Shown: in pieces, positions 7,901-16,159 of the stretch
Layout of the letters: the number at the start of each line of letters is the position of its first letter
Position numbering within the stretch: position 1 is the first letter of the stretch
Assembly: GCA_900547815.1 (NCBI GenBank)
Contig: URHY01000002.1
Coordinates: 7,306-71,305 of the forward strand
DNA: 64,000 nt
Origin: an uncultured Solobacterium sp.
GTDB taxonomy: Bacteria; Bacillota_I; Bacilli_A; Erysipelotrichales; Erysipelotrichaceae
Direction: 5' to 3'
The notes under the pieces: model-generated
Databases searched by the model: none
What the model was told of the DNA's origin: nothing
Seen by the model: only the letters and a program-made list of their open reading frames with translations
Program-made: the position numbers and the translations under genes

Positions 7901-8980
7901 CAAAAATTGTATGGATTCATAAAATATGCATATTTTAAGAGATTTGGTAATTATCCAAATGATAATGATTCATTAATTTCTCAAATAAGAGCTACAGTAC
8001 CTTTATATTCTATAAAAGCAGAGAAAAACTATAAAGGTGCATTCTTTGATGCGACTATTTATCCGCAAATGGATAAGAAGAAAAACATACCTAGAGAAAA
8101 AGGTGTATTAGGTCTTTTAGGTGTAAACAATGATAAACGTATCTATAGCTCAATAAATTGTGTTGCAGTAGATTTCTATAAATATACAGATAAGAAGGGA
8201 AAGAAGGTCCATGTTGGAATTCATATTCCAAAAGTCATCGTAAATAACAATGGTGAAATCAATAAAGAGCAATATGTTAAGTTAATTAGAGATTACTATA
8301 AAGTACCTGAATTATTAGATGAAAATGGGAATGTGAAGGAATGTTATTTCCGTATGCGTGTATTTAAAAATGATTTGATTTATGATACAAATAACTACAC
8401 AATTCAAAAGTTTAATATAGGTTCTATAGTGAATAAAAAATTAGAAATGAAGCATTTGTATGTATTTAGTTATGATGAAATCTATAAACAAGTTAATTTC
8501 TATAAGAAAGAGTTAGCTGCGCAATTTGATTTTAAAATGGCAAAAATCAATCCGGAAGGAAAGAAAAAATTCTCGGATTACAAAATTACTGAAATCATTA
8601 GTTATTGTGTAGATAACTTAATGGATATTCATGATTTGAATCGTTATAAGGGAACAATTGAGAAACTATTAAAAGAAAAGACAGGCTATCAGGAATTTTT
8701 AGAAACCATGGCTTATTTAGATTTGATTGTGAATCGAAATTGTACTCCACCTACCATTGTAGGACAATACATGCCTGTCGCAAGCACAATTGATGATAAA
8801 TCGGATGTTGAAAATAAAATACAATACATCAAAATCAAATCAAGCATTCTAGGTATTCGTTATATTTATAATGAAAATGGTAAGTTATTAATATCAGGTC
8901 CTAGAAAGGCGCCTGGAAAGTATTCTAAGATTAAAAAGGAAAAGTTCTCTTGGAAAATTTGTAGCGACGTGCTACAATGA
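4928..8980 (+). CDS. cas9: CRISPR-associated endonuclease Cas9, type II-A
   Basis: RNA-guided DNA nuclease of 1350 residues, the usual II-A size. I chose the ATG at 4928 because GGAGGG lies seven bases before it; an upstream in-frame ATG at 4913 sits inside that ribosome site. All catalytic parts are intact: RuvC-I Asp10 (LGLDIGITS), the Arg-rich bridge helix (about 55-75), RuvC-II Glu704 (VVIETARD), HNH Asp796-His797 (YEMDHILPRG) and RuvC-III His941/Asp944 (HHAHDA). Residues about 90-700 are the REC lobe and the last 250 the PAM-interacting part; the PAM cannot be read from sequence. The tracrRNA, cas1, cas2, csn2 and array follow directly. Confidence 0.97.
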   Translation: MDNKYVLGLDIGITSIGWSIIDEVRGKLLDMGVHMFEQAIPAQEVRLNRSARRTLRRRNWRKKQLKNAFVEFGLISKEELNQRDYLSYTANSDTFSRPEEDTVYHLRLKALKEQISLRELLLCLYNICGTRGHFLMENINFTSSEPITFDFFVEQFYEFTHEYVNFEEDTKEFEQTILKPIFEKGKVKSNELKSLLKDEYTVESEDNDALLEILKLICGFKCDLKKISESVVLVQEDKTKESVKLDELLKMDSLNEFLNNAVELHDVIAVSQILKDHNYICEVAVEKLNEVLNVQKLEHSDPDKYKEEKNNIQKKMSKAVGERLRVVKNMENKYPNGLYVKEASEILHKQQEFYPNLITDNFIEACISTIKARIPYYIGPLSSQAKNSWIDRKDGTFKYGYDYCKDALVNEEESIQNWKLNMISHCTYLPEEYALPKGSFIAETFSLLNELNILTAIDKNENRYYLTREDKLKVFDELFLKRTDYVSHKEIAELLNLKSFGPKDSRKEGKFKNRYTLYQNIISVFPQFELHSILDLFNEYEKEKVDKIEDIILNLNLFDEEQSKINYFTKKLNLDEKDAKKLARCKSNGFYAFSKRFIMETKMNVDGETLLEEMLRDNSENQKNEQMTLITEATDLDGNRINFESNKYMTLLKNTNELSIDLLIQDGKPFIPIARPVIRALNECFKLYEEVIRTYGVPDRVVIETARDLKDSSQDGDVPAKHFDQMKKLYDYLNNQMKEQKKKAKLSKQYMEDWDVIEPYLEKNKRKVELYIRQNGRDMVTGDTIDIQHLEDYEMDHILPRGFGDNSMDNLMLIKKEINGKKADRLPLEYIESETVENENGKRILSSDFKRRCYELNEMKLISDKKLKRLLLASTDEAMGFINRNLVDTRYIIRELMAILRAYNTVNNYDTHIVSLRSSFTTVYRNAFNMKKNRDTGDQHHAHDASIVAIADMVLSTYFPNYDERGNNKYYQEFLKRMMESQGPDSDKSENQKLYGFIKYAYFKRFGNYPNDNDSLISQIRATVPLYSIKAEKNYKGAFFDATIYPQMDKKKNIPREKGVLGLLGVNNDKRIYSSINCVAVDFYKYTDKKGKKVHVGIHIPKVIVNNNGEINKEQYVKLIRDYYKVPELLDENGNVKECYFRMRVFKNDLIYDTNNYTIQKFNIGSIVNKKLEMKHLYVFSYDEIYKQVNFYKKELAAQFDFKMAKINPEGKKKFSDYKITEIISYCVDNLMDIHDLNRYKGTIEKLLKEKTGYQEFLETMAYLDLIVNRNCTPPTIVGQYMPVASTIDDKSDVENKIQYIKIKSSILGIRYIYNENGKLLISGPRKAPGKYSKIKKEKFSWKICSDVLQ
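8950..8978 (+). promoter_or_regulatory. tracrRNA promoter within the 3' end of cas9
   Basis: TTGGAA (8950-8955), a 17-base spacer and an extended -10 TGCTACAAT (box 8973-8978). The box ends at the first base of the cas9 TGA stop. A start near 8985 coincides with the first base of the anti-repeat. Confidence 0.65.
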
Positions 8981-8984
8981 GTGT

Positions 8985-9075
8985 GTCAAATAATACAAAT
9001 GAATTTAGTCTGGAAGAATAAGATTTAAATTCGAAAACTATTAGAGATAGCTAATTGTGGCTATCTCATTTTTTA
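8985..9075 (+). ncRNA. tracrRNA
   Basis: Bases 8986-9019 are the anti-repeat: TCAAATAATACAAAT is exactly complementary to the repeat's 3' half, and the rest pairs with G-U wobbles. The lower stem is repeat GUUCUU with AAGAAU (9014-9019), the upper stem GGACUA with UAGUCU, separated by a GA/GG bulge as in type II duplexes. After a linker the RNA ends in a terminator: GAGATAGC (9044-9051), an 8-base loop, GCTATCTC (9060-9067) and TTTTTT (9069-9074). Length is about 90 nt. It is transcribed in the same direction as cas9 and the array. It guides RNase III processing and Cas9 loading. Confidence 0.88.
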
Positions 9076-9091
9076 TTATAGTTTTATTAAT

Positions 9092-9994
9092 ATGGGCTGG
9101 AAAACAGTAGTAATTGGAACTGAGTGTACAGTGTCATTAACATTAAATCGAATGAAAATTACAATAGGAAATGAATATCAGAATATACCATTATGCGATT
9201 TGGATACAGTGATTTTTTCACACAATCGAATTACTATGACAATTCCAATGTTGTCAAAATTGGTAGAGAATAATATTAATGTAATAATTTGTGATTCAAA
9301 GAATGATCCAATTGGTATTTTTCAACCATTCAACAATCATTCTTTGGTATTTAAGCAATTGAATAAACAGATTAATTGGAAAATAACTCGGAAAAAGAAA
9401 TTATGGAAATTTATAATAGAACAAAAAATACAATCTGAAATAGATGTTTTGGATTTGATTTATGAGGATTGTGATGAATTAGAAACTTTAATTGGCTATA
9501 AGAATTCAGTTTATAATGATGATCAAACAAATCGTGAAGCAGTGAGTGCAAAGTGTTATTTTGGAAAGATGTTTGGGACAAAGTTTTATAGAGATGATAA
9601 GAAGGATGTTAGAAATTTTGCACTAAATTATGGATATAAGATTTTAGCTAGTTATATTTCAAAATGTATAACAGCTAGAGGATTATTAACTCAACTAGGA
9701 ATTCATCATATTGGTGAATCGAATGCGTTTAATTTAACATACGATTTTATAGAACCATTAAGAGTGATAGTAGATGTATGGGTTGAAGAAAATATTAAAG
9801 ATAGTTTCAATGTGGCTCAAAAACAAGAGTTGATTGGTCTATTAGAAACGAAGGTTTATATAGATAAGAAATGGATGCGTCTAAAAGATGCAATTGAAGA
9901 TTTAATTGATTCTTATATTGGTTTCTTGAATGAAAAAACAGATGATATTTTGAAAATTGATTTTTCAAAAGGAATTCGTTATGGAGGGGAGTAG
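9092..9994 (+). CDS. cas1: CRISPR adaptation integrase Cas1
   Basis: 300 residues, type II Cas1 opening (MGWKTVVIGTECTVSL). Cas1 with Cas2 integrates new spacers at the leader end of the array. Metal-site candidates are Glu in the middle region (NREAVSAKCYF), His in GIHHIGESNAFNL and Asp/Glu in LTYDFIEPLRV. No ribosome site precedes the ATG, and the tracrRNA terminator ends about 17 bases upstream. A weak promoter TTGTGG-16-TATAGT (9055-9082) would give a nearly leaderless message; otherwise expression depends on readthrough. cas2 follows after seven bases. Confidence 0.95.
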   Translation: MGWKTVVIGTECTVSLTLNRMKITIGNEYQNIPLCDLDTVIFSHNRITMTIPMLSKLVENNINVIICDSKNDPIGIFQPFNNHSLVFKQLNKQINWKITRKKKLWKFIIEQKIQSEIDVLDLIYEDCDELETLIGYKNSVYNDDQTNREAVSAKCYFGKMFGTKFYRDDKKDVRNFALNYGYKILASYISKCITARGLLTQLGIHHIGESNAFNLTYDFIEPLRVIVDVWVEENIKDSFNVAQKQELIGLLETKVYIDKKWMRLKDAIEDLIDSYIGFLNEKTDDILKIDFSKGIRYGGE

Positions 9995-10001
9995 TAGATT
10001 T

Positions 10002-10337
10002 GTGAGATTAGTATTATTCTTTGATTTACCTCAAGAAACGAAAACAGATCAAAGACATTACAGACAATTTGTAAAATATTTAAAAACTGAAGGATTTATA
10101 CGAATCCAATATTCAGTTTATGCAAAATTATGTATAAATAATGACTCAGCTAAAACGATTCAAAAAAGACTTAAAAACAATGTTCCTGATAATGGGGATA
10201 TACGATATTTAATAATAACTGAGAGGCAATATCAAAACATTGTGAATATGAATAGTAATTATACTTTACAAGAAAACATTACAACAACAGATCGTACTTT
10301 AATTATAGGAGGACTAAATAGTGAAAATAATACATGA
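10002..10337 (+). CDS. cas2: CRISPR adaptation protein Cas2
   Basis: I start this at the GTG at 10002, giving 111 residues that begin VRLVLFFDLPQETK, the typical type II Cas2 opening. An in-frame ATG at 9981 overlaps the cas1 end and would add an atypical leader. GGAGGGG lies about 12 bases upstream. The first strand carries the conserved Asp of FFDLP; the ferredoxin-like fold continues through YSVYAKLC and IRYLIITERQY. Cas2 bridges two Cas1 dimers in the integration complex. Its 3' end overlaps csn2 by 17 bases. Confidence 0.93.
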   Translation: MRLVLFFDLPQETKTDQRHYRQFVKYLKTEGFIRIQYSVYAKLCINNDSAKTIQKRLKNNVPDNGDIRYLIITERQYQNIVNMNSNYTLQENITTTDRTLIIGGLNSENNT

Positions 10338-11196
10338 GAAATCTGTCTACTTGATTCCGGAAGATAATAATATAGTAGTACTAGCAGGTGCTAAACAAAA
10401 AGATATAATAGATTGTTTTATAAATCAATTCGTTAAAAAGAAAAGAAATTATTGTAAAGTATTAGATTCTGAAAATCAGTCAATTAAACCAACTGAGCTT
10501 AATTTTATTTATTACCCATATGGTAGTGATATTAATTCTAATTTTGAATTTGGAACAAAATCTATATTCAATATTGAAACAACTAATCTTATTCAAGAAA
10601 ATGAAAATGATTTTAAATCACTTGAATTTATTAGAGAAGGACTCAGAAACTTAACAACTGATCATGGCATGTATAAACTGAGAGAGATATTAACACGAAA
10701 TATAGAATGTAATATTAATTTTGAAATGTCGAACTTTGATGTTTCTAAGTTTTTATCGATGTTAGACATAAGCCTAGATGATGTTTCAAATGGTGAACGA
10801 TATGTTATGGTTTATAATCTTTTGTTGTTCATTAATAGAAATCAATTTAACGTTATATACATTGATTTTCCAATTACACAAACTGTATTAAAATGGTTAA
10901 AATCATTTGATCAAGATAATATTTTGTTTCTTTTAAATAATGATTATATAGTTTGTGATTCTATTAAAGAACTAGAAAAATTATCGATGCTGATTGTTTC
11001 TGATAAAGATTATATTGAAAAATATGAATATGATTTAAACCAATTTAATAACATTTCCTATATACAAAACCCTTATACTATGCTTCATAAGCAACAACAA
11101 ACAGAAAAAAACATTCGATTAATGGAACAATTTGAAGATAAAAATACAACTTTTTATCTAACTTTTAATGATACTTATACTCAAGATATACTGTAA
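10321..11196 (+). CDS. csn2: Csn2 adaptation protein, long variant
   Basis: Csn2 is the DNA-end-binding ring protein that defines subtype II-A and is required for spacer acquisition. Identification rests on position (after cas2, before the array) and on an N-terminus like the family (YLIPEDNNIVVLAGAKQKDIIDCF) followed by a core ending in IYIDFPITQ and LFLLNNDYI. At 291 residues it is longer than the roughly 220-residue streptococcal type and shorter than the longest forms. The start is GTG after GGAGG. The stop leaves only 33 bases before the first repeat. Confidence 0.8.
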   Translation: MKIIHEKSVYLIPEDNNIVVLAGAKQKDIIDCFINQFVKKKRNYCKVLDSENQSIKPTELNFIYYPYGSDINSNFEFGTKSIFNIETTNLIQENENDFKSLEFIREGLRNLTTDHGMYKLREILTRNIECNINFEMSNFDVSKFLSMLDISLDDVSNGERYVMVYNLLLFINRNQFNVIYIDFPITQTVLKWLKSFDQDNILFLLNNDYIVCDSIKELEKLSMLIVSDKDYIEKYEYDLNQFNNISYIQNPYTMLHKQQQTEKNIRLMEQFEDKNTTFYLTFNDTYTQDIL

Positions 11197-11229
11197 ATAA
11201 AGCATAAATATGCTATAATAAGGCTGACA
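11197..11229 (+). promoter_or_regulatory. Very short CRISPR leader with array promoter
   Basis: Between the csn2 stop and repeat 1 lie 33 bases holding the palindrome AGCATA-AA-TATGCT (11201-11214) and the extended -10 TGCTATAAT (box 11214-11219). Transcription would begin near 11226, a few bases before the first repeat. The palindrome overlaps the -10 region and could act as an operator or as a Cas1/Csn2 docking element. A longer functional leader may extend into csn2. Confidence 0.6.
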
Positions 11230-13169
11230 GTTCTTGAGGACTAAGTTTATTTGTATTATTTGAACTGTTAAATGCAGGAAAGTATTCAAAACGTAGTTCT
11301 TGAGGACTAAGTTTATTTGTATTATTTGAACCTATCCCACATGTCCTGACAGAGAATAAGCAGTTCTTGAGGACTAAGTTTATTTGTATTATTTGAACAC
11401 CCACTTCAAAGTGTCATATGTTTTATTGTTCTTGAGGACTAAGTTTATTTGTATTATTTGAACTCTTTTACGCTGTGTAACTCGTCCATAATAGTTCTTG
11501 AGGACTAAGTTTATTTGTATTATTTGAACTTGGAATTGCAAGAGCATTTAACATGCCTAGTTCTTGAGGACTAAGTTTATTTGTATTATTTGAACCCAAA
11601 AGACTTATAATAAATCATATCAAATGTTCTTGAGGACTAAGTTTATTTGTATTATTTGAACCTGATTTCCATATGCTTGTTCACGGGCATGTTCTTGAGG
11701 ACTAAGTTTATTTGTATTATTTGAACTTGATATTGGACTGTTTCATATCCGAAAATGTTCTTGAGGACTAAGTTTATTTGTATTATTTGAACACATGACA
11801 CGTATTCCACTGGCACGAACGCGTTCTTGAGGACTAAGTTTATTTGTATTATTTGAACTTCCATACAGCATTAGCACTAGGAGTAGCTAGTTCTTGAGGA
11901 CTAAGTTTATTTGTATTATTTGAACCTGTGATAAAAAATAAACAAGGAGGATATAGTTCTTGAGGACTAAGTTTATTTGTATTATTTGAACCTGCACAGG
12001 TAAATTATTCTGTGCAAAATAGTTCTTGAGGACTAAGTTTATTTGTATTATTTGAACCGAATCGAATGCATAATCAGATTGTCCGTCGTTCTTGAGGACT
12101 AAGTTTATTTGTATTATTTGAACTATTAAGTAATCGTACATGCTTCGGATACGTTCTTGAGGACTAAGTTTATTTGTATTATTTGAACAGGCAGATCAAG
12201 AACAGCAGCCGAACTGGGTTCTTGAGGACTAAGTTTATTTGTATTATTTGAACCTATGGACCAAAAGGGCCTTGAACAGGCCTGTTCTTGAGGACTAAGT
12301 TTATTTGTATTATTTGAACAACAACAGGCAGACAGTTTGAAGTCGAGGAGTTCTTGAGGACTAAGTTTATTTGTATTATTTGAACAAAAGAAAGACACAA
12401 AAAAAGAAAAGTTGTGTTCTTGAGGACTAAGTTTATTTGTATTATTTGAACAAAAAAGAAAAACATAGGCTAAATGTACATGTTCTTGAGGACTAAGTTT
12501 ATTTGTATTATTTGAACAGAAAAAAAGAAAGATCTACAAATTACGAGTTCTTGAGGACTAAGTTTATTTGTATTATTTGAACTTGGAAGAAAAAAGAGAC
12601 GAGTTAGAAGAGTTCTTGAGGACTAAGTTTATTTGTATTATTTGAACTGTAATATATTTATGTACAAATCAACACGGTTCTTGAGGACTAAGTTTATTTG
12701 TATTATTTGAACAAATTACAGAATATCAGTAGAAAGTTGTGAGTTCTTGAGGACTAAGTTTATTTGTATTATTTGAACAAATGATAAAAAAGGCGAAGAA
12801 GCATACTGTTCTTGAGGACTAAGGTTATTTGTATTATTTGAACTTTTGAGCGTTTCGCACGTCTTAAAATATGTTCTTGAGGACTAAGTTTATTTGTATT
12901 ATTTGAACTGTAATATATTTATGTACAAATCAACACGGTTCTTGAGGACTAAGTTTATTTGTATTATTTGAACAAATTACAGAATATCAGTAGAAAGTTG
13001 TGAGTTCTTGAGGACTAAGTTTATTTGTATTATTTGAACAAATGATAAAAAAGGCGAAGAAGCATACTGTTCTTGAGGACTAAGGTTATTTGTATTATTT
13101 GAACAATTATCAACAATGTGCCAGTCATCACATGTTCTTGAGGACTAAGTTTATTTGTATTATTTGAAT
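11230..13169 (+). CRISPR. Type II-A CRISPR array, 30 repeats and 29 spacers
   Basis: The 36-base repeat begins GTTCTTGAGG and ends TTATTTGAAC; spacers are 29-31 bases. Repeats at 12808 and 13069 share a T-to-G change at repeat position 17, and the last repeat (13134-13169) ends in T instead of C. The degenerate end marks the old side, so the leader lies next to csn2, on the plus strand, in agreement with the tracrRNA. Spacers 22-24 (12648-12807) recur exactly as spacers 26-28 (12909-13068), leaving 26 different spacers. The AT-rich repeat makes open frames on the minus strand that are not genes. The last repeat touches the stop codon of the convergent metallophosphatase. Confidence 0.99.
12648..13104 (+). 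repeat. Duplicated block inside the CRISPR array
   Basis: The 196-base block 12648-12843 (spacer-repeat-spacer-repeat-spacer-variant repeat) recurs exactly at 12909-13104, offset 261 bases. The shared T17G repeat variant shows copying, not re-acquisition. The spacer after each copy differs (12844-12872 against 13105-13133). Confidence 0.95.
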
Positions 13170-14178
13170 TTATTTGTCTTGTGTTACATTGACTACCACA
13201 TACTCACATATACCCTCTGTTCTTATTGGAAAACCCCAACCAACAAGGCCTGAGCTAATGATTTTTGTGTAATGTTTGAATGTTTCTTTGCCATAGTTAC
13301 CCGCAAAATCGGGTTGTAGATGGTAAGAATAAGAGAGTGGAAACATTTGTCCGTTATGAGTATGACCGCTGAGTTGAAGGTCGACATTGTTTTTTAATGT
13401 TTTCTTTTGTTTCTTGTGGTTGATGGTCTAGGACGATGTTGTAGGTTTTATTTGTAAGATTGTAATCTTTTGTTTTCTTTCGATTTTTGTTTGTGTAATC
13501 CTTTCTACCAATAAGAATGATGTTATCTAATTGTACTTCTTGATCATTTAGAATGGTAATGTTGTTTTTATTAATTTCTTGATTGAGTTTGGCTCTTGTG
13601 AATTTTATCTTGTTTTCATGATTACCATATACATAATAAACAGGGGCTACTTTAGTTAGTCGTCCAAGTTGTTTAAATAGTACATTCATATCTTCTTCTG
13701 ATGTGGATTCATCGACAAAGTCTCCTCCTAATAGATAAAAGTCGGGTTTAACTTTCATTAATGTATTTGTGATTTCTTTTAATCTTTGAGGATTATTCGC
13801 ATTTGGATAATGAACATCCGAAATGAAACAGATCTTAGTTGGATTTATGCTTTTTTCTGTTTTTAGATTATATGTGGTTTGATGGATCGTGTACATATTG
13901 ACATATCCGAATGTTACGATGGATGTGGATATTATAGCTGATACTATTATGCAGAATATTGGTCTTCTTTTTTTGAATAATGCTAGTAATACAAGTAAAC
14001 AGAATAATGTATGTATTGCCCACATAGCTTGATACATACGCATATTCCAACAGTTTAATACTAATGCGATACAGATAGCGTATCGTATTTTTTTGTTTAA
14101 TTTATCTTTTAATAGATTGTTTAGTATTATGCATAAAATGATTTCTAGAATGAAGATTCCTATTTGAAGATAGATCAT
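13170..14178 (-). pseudogene. Metallophosphoesterase, frameshifted near its C-terminus
   Basis: A membrane-anchored calcineurin-like phosphoesterase of the YkuE/YaeI type. The likely start is the second ATG (14178), eight or nine bases after AAAGGA. Four hydrophobic segments occupy residues 1-105. Metal motifs follow: ISDVHYP (DxH), LLGGDFVDE (GD), VYGNHEN (GNHE). The intact frame ends early at 13354, but another frame downstream encodes LSGHTHNGQMFPL, the missing GHxH metal motif, and runs to a stop at 13170. Adding one A to the six-base A run (T run at 13390-13395) restores a single frame. It may be a real pseudogene, a phase-variable run or a sequencing error. Confidence 0.85.
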
Positions 14179-14289
14179 ACTATCGCTTCCTTTTTCTTTA
14201 TTGTATATCATGAATAAAGTATATATAATATTTTTTGAGGTTATAAAATTTTAGGGTAATTTAAAAATAGGGAAAGGGTATTAGATATA

Positions 14290-14766
14290 ATGAAAAAGGC
14301 GATATTAATAGCACTTAAGATATGCTTGGTTATTTTCTTTGGTTTTTTCTTATGCAATGAATTAAGTGGACCAAGTATGAGTGATACGGATTTTAGTGTG
14401 GTTGAAGAAAATGTAATAAAAACCATGGGTACGTATGAATTAGAAAAACAGGGTGGGCAGGCAATAAAAAAATATTTGTCTATTAACTCAGCTGATTATG
14501 AGAATATTCAATACTATAAATCATCTGATCCGATGAATGTTCGTGAAATTGTGATTGTGAAATTTAAAGATCCTAATCAAGGAGAAGCGTTTAAAGAGGC
14601 TATGCAACAGCGTATTGATACACAAATCAATGCATTTAATGGGTATGGTGTAGAACAGGTTGCTTTATTAAAAAAGGCTGTTATTTCTTTAGATATGAAT
14701 TATGCAATCTATGTAACTTGTGAAACGGCAAATGATGTTGTTTCTATATATAAAGAACAGTTGTAG
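14290..14766 (+). CDS. DUF4358 membrane-anchored protein
   Basis: 158 residues with one N-terminal hydrophobic segment (about 4-22, LIALKICLVIFFGFFLC) acting as a signal anchor, possibly a lipoprotein-like Cys at its end. The rest is a soluble domain with the pattern of DUF4358, commonly found beside MBOAT/AlgI O-acetylation genes in Firmicutes. The next gene begins eight bases downstream, so it opens the operon. Its biochemical role is unknown; it may assist polysaccharide acetylation on the outer face of the membrane. Confidence 0.75.
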   Translation: MKKAILIALKICLVIFFGFFLCNELSGPSMSDTDFSVVEENVIKTMGTYELEKQGGQAIKKYLSINSADYENIQYYKSSDPMNVREIVIVKFKDPNQGEAFKEAMQQRIDTQINAFNGYGVEQVALLKKAVISLDMNYAIYVTCETANDVVSIYKEQL

Positions 14767-14774
14767 GAGGAATT

Positions 14775-16148
14775 ATGGTATTTAATAGTTTAATCTTTAT
14801 ATTTATGTTTTTACCTATAGTATATTTGGCATATACTTTTATTCCTACATGGACATGTAAGTGTAGTATATTAGTTATTTGTTCTTTATTATTTTATTCA
14901 TGGGGACAACCTGCATCTTTAGTTTTAATGCTTGTGACTATTTTATGGGATTATTTTACTGGTTTAGAGTTATCTCTTTATGAAGGTAAAAAGCGAAAAG
15001 TTATTTTCTGGATTGGCGTATTGTTTCATGTGTTGATTTTGATGGTTTATAAATATTTCAATTTCATTTTTGGCTTTACTTCCATTCATGTTCAGTTGGC
15101 ATTGCCAGTTGGATTATCATTTTTTACGTTCAGTGCCATTTCTTATTTGGCAGATGTCTATCTAGGAAAAAGTAATGCACAAAATAATATTTTGTCATTG
15201 GCTTTATACTTATCATTCTTTGGCAAAGTCAGCATGGGACCCATTGTTCAATATCATGATATGGAAGCATTTTTGGCTAAACAACATAAAATTACTGTTG
15301 TACAATTTGGAGAAGCTTTTCAAAGAATTATTAAAGGCCTAGCGAAAAAAGTGATTGTCGCTGATCAATTATCTTCGATGTATTCTACATTGTCTACAAA
15401 TACAACTTGTTTAGGTACTTGGTTATGTGCCATTGCGTATATGCTTCAAATTTATTTTGATTTTAGTGGATACTCAGATATGGCAATTGGAATCAGTCGA
15501 TTATTTGGTTTTGAATTTGATGAAAACTTTGATCATCCATATATCGCAAATAGTGTGCAGAATTTTTGGCGCAGATGGCATATTTCTTTATCAAGATGGT
15601 TCAGAGATTATATATACATTCCTCTAGGAGGAAATCGTGTTTCAGATTCATTGTATATTAGAAATATATTTGTGGTTTGGTTTCTAACTGGCATTTGGCA
15701 TGGTGCAAGCATGAATTTTATTGTATGGGGATTGTACTATGGCGTGTTATTGTTGATAGAAAGATTTGTATGGAAAGATAAGCTTTCTCAACTACCTAAA
15801 TTTATACAGCATATATATACATTATTTCTTGTGTTGATTGGATGGGTATTCTTCTATAGTTCAAGCTTAAAAGATGCGGGTTCAACAATTTTAGCTTTGT
15901 TTGGCATTGGTACAAATGGTATTTGGGATAATCAAGTACTGTTCTCTTTGAGACAAAATTTAATTTTGATTGTGATTGCCATCATTTTTAGTATGCCAAT
16001 ATTTGACGTGATTGAAAAACGTATTGTATATATTTGGAAACAAAAAGCTGTGGTATTTAATGTTTGTTTCTGGTGTGTACTTTTCTTGATTAGTTTGGCA
16101 TTTATTGTTGGAAATACATTTCAGTCGTTCTTGTATTTCGCGTTTTAG
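14775..16148 (+). CDS. MBOAT family O-acyltransferase (AlgI/DltB-like)
   Basis: 457-residue multipass membrane protein of usual AlgI length. The MBOAT signature is clear: FWRRWHISLSRWFRDYIYIPLGG (about 270-290) and the catalytic His in LTGIWHGASMNFIVWG (about 312). Such proteins carry acyl groups across the membrane for O-acetylation of secreted polysaccharide. It has an AGGAGG site and is followed after 11 bases by the DHHW protein, which with the SGNH protein likely accepts the acetyl group and transfers it. The polymer modified is not indicated here; no glycosyltransferases are adjacent. Confidence 0.93.
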   Translation: MVFNSLIFIFMFLPIVYLAYTFIPTWTCKCSILVICSLLFYSWGQPASLVLMLVTILWDYFTGLELSLYEGKKRKVIFWIGVLFHVLILMVYKYFNFIFGFTSIHVQLALPVGLSFFTFSAISYLADVYLGKSNAQNNILSLALYLSFFGKVSMGPIVQYHDMEAFLAKQHKITVVQFGEAFQRIIKGLAKKVIVADQLSSMYSTLSTNTTCLGTWLCAIAYMLQIYFDFSGYSDMAIGISRLFGFEFDENFDHPYIANSVQNFWRRWHISLSRWFRDYIYIPLGGNRVSDSLYIRNIFVVWFLTGIWHGASMNFIVWGLYYGVLLLIERFVWKDKLSQLPKFIQHIYTLFLVLIGWVFFYSSSLKDAGSTILALFGIGTNGIWDNQVLFSLRQNLILIVIAIIFSMPIFDVIEKRIVYIWKQKAVVFNVCFWCVLFLISLAFIVGNTFQSFLYFAF

Positions 16149-16159
16149 AGGGTGGATGT

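Noticed and set aside
11213-12466. Several open frames on the minus strand with repeated NNTNKLSPQEL or QIIQINLVLKN
   Set aside because: They are translations of the CRISPR repeat in different frames, caused by the lack of stops in the repeat, and have no ribosome sites.
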